From: Bacteroidota bacterium
Lineage (GTDB): Bacteria > Bacteroidota > Rhodothermia > Rhodothermales > Rubricoccaceae
Assembly: GCA_039821555.1 (NCBI GenBank)
Contig: JBCBNX010000002.1
Location: 281,444 to 345,443, forward strand
Direction of reading: 5' to 3'
DNA: 64,000 nt
The notes beneath the pieces were generated by a model that did no database searches, was not told the origin of the DNA, and saw only the letters and a list, made by a program, of their open reading frames with translations. The translations under genes and the position numbers were made by a program. Positions 34,413 to 42,818 of the stretch are shown here, piece by piece. Within the stretch, counting starts at the first letter, position 1. Every line of letters starts with the position of its first letter.

Positions 34413-35996
34413 ATGCCTCGCGAACGCACCGAACAAGAACAGCTCCGCCTGGAGCACCTGGAGGCCCTCCAGCAGGCAGAAGTCGCCCCGTATCCGTCGG
34501 AGGGGTGGCCCGTCACGCACCGCGCCGCCGAGATCCTCGACACGTACGACGACGTCACGCACGATCCCGAAGCTGACGGCACGGCGCCGATCCGCGTGCG
34601 CATCGCCGGGCGCATGATGACGAAGCGGGTCATGGGCAAGGCCGCGTTCTTCCACCTCGCCGACGAGTCCGGCCGCATCCAGATCTACGTCCGCCGCGAC
34701 GACCTGCCCGAGGGCTTCTACAACACCGTCTTCAAGCGCCTCCTCGACCCCGGCGACTTCGTCGGCATCGAGGGCGAGGTGTTCCGGACGCGCATGGGCG
34801 AGGTGAGCGTCCGCGCGGAGAGCTTCACGCTGCTTGCCAAGAGCCTCCGGCCGCTGCCCGTCGAGAAAGAGCTCGTGGACGAGGCGACCGGCGAGACGCG
34901 CACCTTCAACGAGGTCACGGACCCCGAATTCCGCTACCGCCAGCGCTACGCCGACCTCGCGCTCCACCCGGAGGTCCGCGCCGTGTTCAAGCAGCGCGCG
35001 CGCATTGTCACGGCCATCCGGCGCTTCCTCGACGAGCGCGGCTACCTGGAGGTCGAGACGCCCGTGCTTCAGCCGATCTATGGCGGGGCCGCCGCGCGCC
35101 CGTTCACGACGCACCACAACGCGCTCGACATGCGGCTCTTCCTCCGCATCGCCGACGAGCTCTACCTCAAGCGCCTCATCGTTGGCGGCTTCGACGGGGT
35201 CTACGAGATCGCCAAGGACTTCCGCAATGAAGGGCTCTCGCGGTTCCACAACCCGGAGTTCACGATGCTGGAGGTCTACGTGGCCTACCAGGACTACGAC
35301 TGGATGATGGGCCTCGTGGAAGACCTGCTGGAGACCGTCGCAGTCGCCGTCCACGGGACGACCGAGGTGACCATCGGCGAGCACGCGATCTCGTTCGCGA
35401 AGCCCTACCCGCGCCTACCGCTCCTCGACGCCATCGCGCAGCACACGGGCCACGACCTCTACCAGAAGTCGCGCGACGACGTCGCCGCCGCCGCGAAAGC
35501 GCTCGGCCTGGAGGTCGAGGCGTCGATGGGCACGGGCAAGCTCATCGACGAGATCTTTGGCGAGTTCGTGGAGCCGAAGCTGATCCAGCCAACCTTCATC
35601 ACGGACTACCCCGTCGAGCTCTCGCCGCTCGCCAAGCGCCACCGCATGAAGCCTGGCCTGACCGAGCGCTTTGAGTTGATCTGCAACGGCAAGGAGCTCT
35701 GCAACGCCTTCTCCGAGCTCAACGACCCGCTCGACCAGCGCGCCCGCTTCGAGGACCAGGTGCGCCTCGCTGGCGAGGGCGACGACGAGGCCGTTAACAC
35801 CATCGACGACGACTACTTGCGCGCGTTGGAATACGGCATGCCGCCCACCGCAGGCATGGGCATGGGCATCGACCGGCTCGTCATGCTGATGACCGACCAG
35901 GCGTCCATCCGCGACGTGATTCTCTTCCCGCTGCTCCGTCCCGAAGAGGGCGACGGTGAACAGGGCGGCGAAGGGGACACGAGCGCGGAGTCGTAG
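34413..35996 (+). CDS. lysS: Lysyl-tRNA synthetase, class II
   Basis: 527 residues from the ATG at 34413 (MPRERTEQEQLRL); a longer upstream frame is not supported. The OB-fold anticodon-binding domain lies at about 60-170. Class II motif 2 is FRNEGLSRFHNPEFTMLE near 270-290 and motif 3 is GMGMGIDRLVM near 485-495. It charges tRNA-Lys. A TAGTTTTAG at 34331-34339 is a possible -7 box. Transcription is plus-strand, away from the candidate origin. Confidence 0.97.
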   Translation: MPRERTEQEQLRLEHLEALQQAEVAPYPSEGWPVTHRAAEILDTYDDVTHDPEADGTAPIRVRIAGRMMTKRVMGKAAFFHLADESGRIQIYVRRDDLPEGFYNTVFKRLLDPGDFVGIEGEVFRTRMGEVSVRAESFTLLAKSLRPLPVEKELVDEATGETRTFNEVTDPEFRYRQRYADLALHPEVRAVFKQRARIVTAIRRFLDERGYLEVETPVLQPIYGGAAARPFTTHHNALDMRLFLRIADELYLKRLIVGGFDGVYEIAKDFRNEGLSRFHNPEFTMLEVYVAYQDYDWMMGLVEDLLETVAVAVHGTTEVTIGEHAISFAKPYPRLPLLDAIAQHTGHDLYQKSRDDVAAAAKALGLEVEASMGTGKLIDEIFGEFVEPKLIQPTFITDYPVELSPLAKRHRMKPGLTERFELICNGKELCNAFSELNDPLDQRARFEDQVRLAGEGDDEAVNTIDDDYLRALEYGMPPTAGMGMGIDRLVMLMTDQASIRDVILFPLLRPEEGDGEQGGEGDTSAES

Positions 35997-36016
35997 CGGC
36001 GTCTTCTCACCCGCCC

Positions 36017-36883
36017 TCACTCGCACGTGCCGTTGGTGCGGAGCACGCGCTCGCCGTCGAGGAAGGTCTTGCCATCCTCGGTCGAGAGCACGTACGACGC
36101 CTCGGCCCCATCGCCGTAGACGAGGTCGAGCATGGGCGTCCCGGCGGCATCGGCCGACACCGACCAGGTCCCACCGTCGGAGCGGCTGCCGGCGCCGCTG
36201 ACCCCGCTTCCGTCGAAGTTGACGGCCGAGGCGGAGTACGACGAGCCGTAGTAGAAGTAGTCCGCGCACAGCGTGAGCGTCTGGCGGAACGACGAGCCGC
36301 CGTCGTAGCTGGAGCGCGTGTCGAAGCGGTCGAGCTGCACACCCATCAGGGCCGCGCGCCACTCGTCTACGACCGGCGGCGTCTCCGGCGCGTCAAAGAC
36401 CACGCTGCGGGCGACGGCCTCGGCATAGCCACGGTAGGCGTCCGAGAACTGGCCGTGGGGCGCGACAGCCACAACCACCACGCCTCCGCCGTGCGGCGAG
36501 AGCAACGCCAGCGCATGCGCCTCCGCCGCGTTCCACTCCACCATGCCCGCGAGGTCGACGCGCACGCCTGAGCTGCCGAGCGCGCCAGGCCCGAACGGCT
36601 CAACCGTTCCGTTCGGCTGCAAGGCGGTCCCATCGCCGAGGGCGAGGCCCTCGCGGGCGCCGGCCTCCAACGCGCCCATCGTTGCGGCCTCGTGGGGCAG
36701 GAGAGCGACGAGGCCCTGGACCTGTGCGCTCTGGAGCAGGTAGATCCCATCGCCCTCCTAGCCCTGCCAGCCAGTGGGTATGTCGAATTGCAGACCGAGC
36801 GCCGGGTAGTCGACGGTGCGCTACGCGTGGGTTGGAGCGGCAGCGAGAAGGCTAAGCGTGAGAAGAATGAGGAAGCCACGCAT
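36017..36883 (-). pseudogene. Secreted PsbP-like/lipocalin-like protein gene interrupted by two in-frame amber codons
   Basis: From the ATG at 36883 the frame codes a signal peptide (MRGFLILLTLSLLAAAPTHA). It meets TAG at 36821-36823, continues without a frame change for 20 codons (RTVDYPALGLQFDIPTGWQG), meets a second TAG at 36758-36760, and is then open to 36017. Read through both, the product would be 288 residues. The signal peptide would end in AxA plus Gln, and LQFDIPTGWQ matches LRFQFAYPAGWQ in the M48 protease domain, so the joined frame is real. Both stops are one C-to-T change from CAG. The C-terminal part (FRQTLTLCADYFYYG, then GGTWSVSADAAG) looks like a small beta-barrel domain. 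Recent nonsense decay is the simplest reading; amber read-through is the alternative. Confidence 0.75.
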
Positions 36884-36923
36884 ACGCAGTCGGGTGTCGG
36901 TAGGGGAGGCGGAGATGGCTAGG

Positions 36924-39020
36924 CTAGCGCACGCGCGCAAGGCGATGGGTCTGCTGGAAGCCTTCGGCCTCCATGCGCACCACATAGACTCCGCTGGGCA
37001 GGCGGGCGGCGTCCAGCGCGGCGTCGTAGCGCCCAGCGGCGTGCGTGCCGTCGGCCAGCACGGCGACCTGGCGACCGAGCAGGTCATAGAGCACCACGCG
37101 CACGGCGGTGGCCTCGGGCACGGCGTAGGCGAGCGTCGCGGTCGTGGCGACGGGGTTGGGGTAGGGCGCGTCCAGCGCGAACGCCGTCGGTAGCGCCTCT
37201 GCAGCGCCGTCCTCGTTCGCCACGACCTGCCCGACTACGAGCACCGCCGTGGTGTCGGTCTTCTCCACGAAGGCCCCGACGCCGGCGGGCAGGTCGAGTG
37301 CGTCGTAGGTGCCTGTCACAGAGGCTGCCGTCAGGATGGTGAAGCGGTCGCCCTCGGTGAGCGCGAAGCCCTCGGTCAAGACCACGCGCAACGTGCCGCC
37401 GAGCGTGGCCGCGCCCGCCACGGCGAGGAGGTCGTGCTCGGTGCCGGGCGTGAAGCCTGCAATCTCCATCTCGAAGACGCCGTCAGGCTCGAAGGCGGGC
37501 CAGTCGCTGTCCACCGCCATGACGCCGACGCCATCGCCCGGCCGGAACGTCCCGCTGAAGGCGTAGCCGTCGTTCCCCGCCGTGAGCCGAAGCGTGCCCG
37601 CCCCCGTGATCGAAGCGTCTGGTGTGAACGTGCGCTCCGCCCCGTCGAGCCGCAGGGTGGCCCCGTCCTCAACGACGTAGGCACCGGCGTCCGTGCTGCG
37701 GTTTGCGATGTTCAGGAACAGCGTTCCTGTCTCCACACGGACTTCGCCGTCGTTGTTGAACGGCGCGAACGGAAGGGTGATCGACGTCTGCCCCGGCGAT
37801 CCGCGCTTGACGATCAGTCCTTCGTTGACGACGGTGATGAATCCGTTGACACGCGTCCAGGTTGTGTCGCTCTCGATGGCGAACGTCGCCCCGGCGAGGT
37901 TGGTGAGCGCGGCACTGCTAGCCACCTCCAGCGGCCCCTCGGCCCAGCGGAAGAGGCTCGCGTTGGTGAATGTCCCACCGCGAAACTGCTTGGCGTCTGG
38001 GCCCGTCGCCGCCGCGCCGCCGAGGAGGTGGAGCACGCCGCTCCCGCCCGTCCGCGTCCCGAGCACGCCGCCCGTCCACGCGAGCGGCCCGTTGACGTTG
38101 GTCTCGGCGAGCCCGCCCAATTCGCCGCCCGAGAGCTCGACCGCGGCCAAGTCGGAGGGCATAGCGGTGTCGACGAGTCGAAAGGTACCGCCTGCGACCT
38201 GGGTGAGTCCCGTGAAGGCCGCGCGGCCCAAGTCTAGCTCACCGCTCTCCACGCGCAGCGTGCCCGCACCCGCTAAAGACGAGCCTTCTCCGAAGCGGTA
38301 GCGTGCCTGCCGCACGGTGAGGCGCGCACCGGACGCGATCTCGAACACGCCGTCGCCCCGCGCCGTGAACGAGGTACCGTTGGCGAGCAGCAGCGTGCCC
38401 GTCTCCACGCGGACCGTCCCCTCGTTCTCGAAGACGCCGAAGGGGTAGGAGAGCGCCGTCGTCCCGGTCCCGCGCGACTTCACGAGGAGGCCGCGGTTGA
38501 GGAGGTCCAACGTGCCGTTGGTGCGCGTGATCGCGTCATCGCCGCGGAGGTCGAACGTCGCGCCGGGACGGTTGTCCAGCGTCGTCGTAAACTGCACCAC
38601 GAGGCCGCCCTCCTCCCAGCGGATGGTGCCTTCGTTGAGGATATCCCGGCTGCGGAGGCCCTTCTCGTCGGGGCCCGTGATGAGCATCAGGGCACCTGGC
38701 GCAATCGTCACGGCGGCGGTCTCGGCAAAGTTGCGGCCGTTCATCTCACCCGAGCGCCACACGAGCGAGTCGGTCACCGTGAGGTTACCGTCGCCGTCGA
38801 GCGCGTCGGCATCGAGGACGAGGCGCGCGACGGTCGTGTCGCGGACGAGGTCGGGCCGCCCGCTCTCGACGTAGGCGGTGTCGACCACACCGGGGATGCC
38901 CGACGGCGACCAGTTGACGTCCGAGAACCAGGAGCCGTCGCCGCCGCGCCAGGTGTAGCCCGTCTGGGCGAAGGCGGGGGCTGCCACGAGCAGGAGGAGG
39001 AGAAGGGAGCAGAGGCGCAT
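36924..39020 (-). CDS. T9SS-secreted protein with duplicated beta-helical passenger and type A sorting domain
   Basis: 698 residues. Signal peptide MRLCSLLLLLLVAAPAFAQ, then YTWRGGDGSWFSDVNWSPSGIP, the opening seen in autotransporter-like passenger domains. The passenger contains two diverged copies of a unit of about 185 residues (about 77-255 and 300-485), each ending in NEGxVRVETGTL- and GAGTLRxxxG-type segments. The C-terminal about 85 residues are a type A T9SS sorting domain (PYPNPVATTATLAYAVPEA, LYDLLGRQVAVLADG, LPSGVYVVRMEAEG). The product is exported to the surface or released. Ligand unknown. The amber-interrupted gene lies 40 nt downstream on the same strand. Confidence 0.9.
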   Translation of the reverse strand: MRLCSLLLLLLVAAPAFAQTGYTWRGGDGSWFSDVNWSPSGIPGVVDTAYVESGRPDLVRDTTVARLVLDADALDGDGNLTVTDSLVWRSGEMNGRNFAETAAVTIAPGALMLITGPDEKGLRSRDILNEGTIRWEEGGLVVQFTTTLDNRPGATFDLRGDDAITRTNGTLDLLNRGLLVKSRGTGTTALSYPFGVFENEGTVRVETGTLLLANGTSFTARGDGVFEIASGARLTVRQARYRFGEGSSLAGAGTLRVESGELDLGRAAFTGLTQVAGGTFRLVDTAMPSDLAAVELSGGELGGLAETNVNGPLAWTGGVLGTRTGGSGVLHLLGGAAATGPDAKQFRGGTFTNASLFRWAEGPLEVASSAALTNLAGATFAIESDTTWTRVNGFITVVNEGLIVKRGSPGQTSITLPFAPFNNDGEVRVETGTLFLNIANRSTDAGAYVVEDGATLRLDGAERTFTPDASITGAGTLRLTAGNDGYAFSGTFRPGDGVGVMAVDSDWPAFEPDGVFEMEIAGFTPGTEHDLLAVAGAATLGGTLRVVLTEGFALTEGDRFTILTAASVTGTYDALDLPAGVGAFVEKTDTTAVLVVGQVVANEDGAAEALPTAFALDAPYPNPVATTATLAYAVPEATAVRVVLYDLLGRQVAVLADGTHAAGRYDAALDAARLPSGVYVVRMEAEGFQQTHRLARVR

Positions 39021-39055
39021 GAGTCCAAGGGGTCGAAGGAGGAAGCCGGTTGTGC

Positions 39056-39090
39056 GTGCTCCATCGCGGAAGCGGGGTGGGGCGTATCAC
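39056..39090 (-). promoter_or_regulatory. Conserved 35-bp element upstream of the first T9SS cargo gene
   Basis: Reading the plus strand, GTGCTCCATCGC at one end and GCGTATCAC at the other are shared with 47164-47198, the element upstream of the second T9SS cargo gene. 26 of 35 positions are identical without gaps, and the distance to the start codon is nearly the same (36 versus 33 nt). It may be a common promoter or regulator site. The divergent ECF sigma gene could also use it. Confidence 0.5.
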
Positions 39091-39187
39091 AGCACGCTCA
39101 CTTTTTCAGGTGGGCGCCGACTGCGGAGCGTGCTCATTCGCTCACCCTGCCCGATTGTCACGGCATCGAATTCGTGGAGGGAGCGCG

Positions 39188-39195
39188 TACTTTCG
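39188..39195 (+). promoter_or_regulatory. Candidate -7 box (TACTTTCG) of the ECF sigma gene
   Basis: One mismatch to TAnnTTTG, 21 nt before the ATG at 39217. Confidence 0.3.
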
Positions 39196-39216
39196 CCGTG
39201 CCAGCCTTCCACGACC

Positions 39217-39843
39217 ATGCGGGCCGAACCAACTACCACTCAACTCCTCCACGACGCGCGCGCCGGAGACGACGACGCGCTGGATCGGCTCTTCCCGCGT
39301 CTCTACGACGAGCTGCGGCAGCTCGCCCACGCCCGGCTACGCCGCCATCGCCAGAGCGACACGCTCAGCACCACGGCGCTCGTCCACGAGGCGTATTTGA
39401 AGCTCACCGCTGGCCAGGCGCCCACCGTCGCTGACCGGACGCACTTCTTCGCGCTCGCGGCGCGGGCGATGCGGTTCGTGCTCGTGAGCTACGCCCGCGA
39501 CCGCACCGCGCAGAAGCGGGGCGGCGGCGAGGCCGCGCTCGCCTTCGACGAGGCGCTGGGCGACGGCCTCGTGCGTGCCGACGCCGAGGCGGCCGACCTC
39601 CTCACGCTCGACCACGCCCTCGAACGGCTCGCGACCTACAGCGCGCGCCTCGCCGAGGTGGTCGAACTGCGGTTCTTCGGCGGGCTGCAGCATGAGGAGA
39701 TCGCCGCGCACACGGGGCGCTCGGTGGCGACGGTGAAGCGCGACTGGCGCCGCGCCCGCGCCTGGCTCTACCACGCCATGTCCGACGCGGGCGAGCAGGA
39801 CTCCGCGGCGCTGCCCGAGCAGGATGATCCGCGCGCCGCGTAA
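39217..39843 (+). CDS. ECF sigma factor paired with a Ser/Thr kinase (ECF43-like)
   Basis: 208 residues from the ATG at 39217. Sigma region 2 is ALDRLFPRLYDELRQLAHARLRR, then TTALVHEAYLKL. Region 4 is LAEVVELRFFGGLQHEEIAAHTGRSVATVKRDWRRARAWL, with a complete HTH. This spelling of sigma2 and the insertion of an alanine-rich loop match the sigma factors found next to large TPR Ser/Thr kinases in planctomycetes, acidobacteria and Rhodothermales. No anti-sigma factor is present; the kinase 33 nt downstream is the probable controller. It redirects RNA polymerase to an unknown regulon, possibly including its own unit. Confidence 0.9.
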   Translation: MRAEPTTTQLLHDARAGDDDALDRLFPRLYDELRQLAHARLRRHRQSDTLSTTALVHEAYLKLTAGQAPTVADRTHFFALAARAMRFVLVSYARDRTAQKRGGGEAALAFDEALGDGLVRADAEAADLLTLDHALERLATYSARLAEVVELRFFGGLQHEEIAAHTGRSVATVKRDWRRARAWLYHAMSDAGEQDSAALPEQDDPRAA

Positions 39844-39876
39844 ACAGCGATAGACCGGGAAACAACCGCGCCGCTC

Positions 39877-42351
39877 ATGGACTCGCTGGACCACCTCACC
39901 GCTGCCCGCTGGGCCGAGATCGACGACCTCTTCGCCCAGGCCCTCGACCGCCCCGCCGACGAGCGCACCGTCTATCTCCGCGCCACCTGCGGCGACGACC
40001 CCGCGCTCTACCACGCCGTCGCGACGCTCCTCGACGCCGACGCCCGCGCCGAGGCTGCACTGGGCGAGAGCGCCACCGACTTCGCCGGACATCTCCTGCA
40101 TGAAGCCGCCACGGCTGCCGAGACTGCGGAGCACTTGACCGAGGGCACTCGCGTCGGCCCCTACCGGATCGAGGGGGTGCTCGGACGGGGCGGCATGGGC
40201 ACGGTCTACCGCGCCGCGCGCGCCGACGGCACCTTCGAGAAGGCCGTCGCGCTCAAGCTCGTCAAGCGCGGCATGGACACCGACGAGGTGCTGCGCCGCT
40301 TCCGCCACGAGCGGCAGATTCTCGCGGGGCTCGACCACCCGCACATCGCCCGGCTCCTGGACGCGGGCGCGGCCGACGATGGGCGTCCTTACCTCGTGAT
40401 GGAGGTGGTGGACGGCCTCCGCATCACGGACTACGCGGACCGCCGCGGGCTCGACCTGGGCGCGCGCCTTGCGCTCTTCGAGCAGGTGTGCGGAGCGGTC
40501 GCGTATGCCCACCGGCACCTCGTCGTCCACCGCGACCTCAAGCCGAGCAACATCCTCGTCTCGGAGAGCGAGGATGCTGGGCCGCCGCAGGTGAAGCTGC
40601 TCGATTTCGGCATCGCCCGGTTGCTGGACAGCGCGCCCCGTGTTACGCTCACGCAGGCAGGGCAGCGCGTGCTCACGCCCGAGTACGCCGCCCCCGAGCA
40701 ACGCGACGGCGGCGCGGTGACGACGGCGACGGACGTGTACGCGCTCGGCGTGGTGCTCTTCGAGTTGCTTGTAGGCCGTCGTTCGGACGGTGCCGAGCGG
40801 TTGAGCGACGCCGCGCCCGCTGACCAACGCCGCGCGCTCCGTGGCGACCTCGACGTGCTCGTGGCGACGGCGATGCACCCCGACCCGACCCGCCGCTACG
40901 CCTCCGCCGAGGCGCTGCGCGACGACCTCGTGCGGCGGCGGACCGGCCTGCCGCTGAGGGCGCAGCCCGACTCCCGTGCCTACCGGCTGCGCAAGTTCGT
41001 CGAGCGGCATCGGGTGGGCGTGGCGACGACTGCGCTGGTAGTGGTGCTGACGCTGGCCGCCGTGGCTGCCCTCACGCTCCAGCAGCGGCAGACGGCGCGC
41101 GCGCTCGCCGAGTCCGAGGCCACCGTCGCCTTCCTCGAAGAGGTGTTCACGGCCGTCGATCCGTACGACCCCGTTCGCCTCGACACGCTCCGCGCGCGCG
41201 ACCTCCTGCTCCGTGGCGGTGCGCGCGTGCAGGCGACCCTCGCCGACCAGCCCGCGCTCCAAGCGAGCCTCCTCAAGACCATCGGCGGCGCCTTCGTGCA
41301 GATGGGGCTCTACAGCGATGCCCAGCCGTTGCTCGACGACGCGCTACGCCTCCACCGCGAACACACCGGCGCATCGAACACAGGGATCGCCGAGACGCAG
41401 CAGGCCCTGGGCCGCGTCGCGCGCTACGAAGGCACGTTTGACATAGCCGAGCAGCACTATCAGGCCGCGCTCGCAACGTTTCAACGCGTCCACGGCCCTG
41501 GGCATCCGCACACCATCCAGACGGAGCGCGACCTCGCCGAGCTCTATGAGGAGACGAGCCGCCCCGCTGAGGCCGAAGCCATCTTGCGCGACCTCGCGGC
41601 CCGCGAACGCAACCAGCCCGTTCCTGACACGCTCGACCTGGCGCTGACGCTGAACAACCTCGCCATCGTGCTGCGTGCCCACGAGCGCTACGACGAGGCC
41701 GAGGCTCCCGCCGAGGAAGCCTACACGCTCCGCCGTGTTGTCCTCGGCGATGGGCACCCCGCCGTCGCCGCGTCGCTGGGCGTGCTCGGCAGCATCTACC
41801 GCAACCAGGACCGCCTCGACGAGGCCGAGACCGCCTACCGCGAGTCGCTCCGCGTCATCCGCGCCGCCCTGGGCGACGAGCACCGCGACACGCAGGTCCG
41901 CGAGACGCACCTCGCCGAACTGCTCCGCAACCAGGGCAAGTACGACGAATCCATCACGCTCTACCGCGACGTGCTCGAACGCACCCGCACTACCCGCGGC
42001 GACGACTTCTTCGGCGTAGCGGTCATCACGAGCCTCCTCGCCAACGTGCTCCTCGACGCGGGGCGGCTGGCCGAAGCCGAAGCGGGCTTCCGGGACGCAC
42101 TGGACCGGATGAGCCGCGCGCTGCCGCCCGGCCACATCCGCATCGCCCGCACGACGGAGAACCTCGCGCTGTGCCTCCAGGCGCAGGAGCGCTACGCCGA
42201 AGCCGAGCCGCTCCTCCTCGACGCCCACGCGATGTACGAGGCTGCTGGCTACGACGCGACCCGCCTGATCGAGCGGCTGGGTACGTTCTACGAGGCGTGG
42301 GGCCGCCCGAGCGAGGCCGCGCGTTGGCGGGCGCGCACTACGGAGGTGTGA
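39877..42351 (+). CDS. Ser/Thr protein kinase with transmembrane helix and TPR domain
   Basis: 824 residues. The kinase domain (about 90-365) is complete: GRGGMGTVYRA glycine loop, VALKL lysine, HRDLKPSNIL catalytic loop, DFGIARLL, and APEQ. One transmembrane helix follows (about 385-405), and then roughly nine TPR units with a strong YxxAExxYxxAL period (about 440-820). The N-terminal about 85 residues are helical and acidic. The kinase is cytoplasmic and the TPRs are outside, a layout for sensing an envelope signal by protein contact. It is 33 nt downstream of the ECF gene, and cotranscription is expected. Target and signal unknown. Confidence 0.93.
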   Translation: MDSLDHLTAARWAEIDDLFAQALDRPADERTVYLRATCGDDPALYHAVATLLDADARAEAALGESATDFAGHLLHEAATAAETAEHLTEGTRVGPYRIEGVLGRGGMGTVYRAARADGTFEKAVALKLVKRGMDTDEVLRRFRHERQILAGLDHPHIARLLDAGAADDGRPYLVMEVVDGLRITDYADRRGLDLGARLALFEQVCGAVAYAHRHLVVHRDLKPSNILVSESEDAGPPQVKLLDFGIARLLDSAPRVTLTQAGQRVLTPEYAAPEQRDGGAVTTATDVYALGVVLFELLVGRRSDGAERLSDAAPADQRRALRGDLDVLVATAMHPDPTRRYASAEALRDDLVRRRTGLPLRAQPDSRAYRLRKFVERHRVGVATTALVVVLTLAAVAALTLQQRQTARALAESEATVAFLEEVFTAVDPYDPVRLDTLRARDLLLRGGARVQATLADQPALQASLLKTIGGAFVQMGLYSDAQPLLDDALRLHREHTGASNTGIAETQQALGRVARYEGTFDIAEQHYQAALATFQRVHGPGHPHTIQTERDLAELYEETSRPAEAEAILRDLAARERNQPVPDTLDLALTLNNLAIVLRAHERYDEAEAPAEEAYTLRRVVLGDGHPAVAASLGVLGSIYRNQDRLDEAETAYRESLRVIRAALGDEHRDTQVRETHLAELLRNQGKYDESITLYRDVLERTRTTRGDDFFGVAVITSLLANVLLDAGRLAEAEAGFRDALDRMSRALPPGHIRIARTTENLALCLQAQERYAEAEPLLLDAHAMYEAAGYDATRLIERLGTFYEAWGRPSEAARWRARTTEV

Positions 42352-42496
42352 GGAAGCGCCCCTCAGGCATCTGCCGCGCGTCGTTGCTCGTCCGTTGGCG
42401 CCGTAAGCGAACGTGCCCGAGGCGACGACCTACCGCCTTGCTCGTCCGAGTGGACACGTATTTGCAACCTGATCGCGTGCGTGCCGTCGGGCGAGA

Positions 42497-42780
42497 TCAT
42501 CGCACGAGGGTCAGCCGCCGTGTGAGCGCGCCACGCTCCGTTTCGAGCCGTGCCACGTACACCCCGCTCGGCAGACCGGCGGCGTCGAACAGCACCTCGT
42601 GCGTGCCTGCCGCCTGCGGGCCCACTGCCAGCACGGCCACCGCACGGCCGAGCACGCCGTGGAGCGCGAGGTGTACCGGCCCTGCCTCCGGCACGTCGTA
42701 GGCCAGCGTCGTCGGGGCGCCCTCGTTCGCCGAGGAGCGTGCCGCCTCGGGGACTGTCGATCGGGCGGTTAACCCGGGCC
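42497..42780 (-). pseudogene. Orphan remnant of a T9SS type A sorting domain
   Basis: On the minus strand the sequence reads SANEGAPTTLAYDVPEAGP then VHLALHGVLGRAVAVLAVG, GTHEVLFDAAGLPSGVYVA and RLETERGALTRRLTLVR, and ends in TGA. This is the last two-thirds of a T9SS sorting domain, closely like the tail of the cargo gene at 44264, but the PNP-containing start is missing and no signal peptide or passenger is upstream. It is in the gap between the kinase and the histidine kinase, whose start lies 39 nt away. The rest of 42352-42818 shows nothing else recognisable. Probably a scrap of a deleted cargo gene. Confidence 0.75.
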
Positions 42781-42818
42781 GCGACCGGCCGACACTAAAG
42801 AGGACGAGCGTTCCCTCT

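Noticed and set aside
36758..36823. Reassignment of TAG as a sense codon in this organism
   Set aside because: TAG is the normal terminator of the PhzF, amidohydrolase, histidine kinase and first T9SS cargo genes, so there is no genome-wide recoding. Local read-through remains open.
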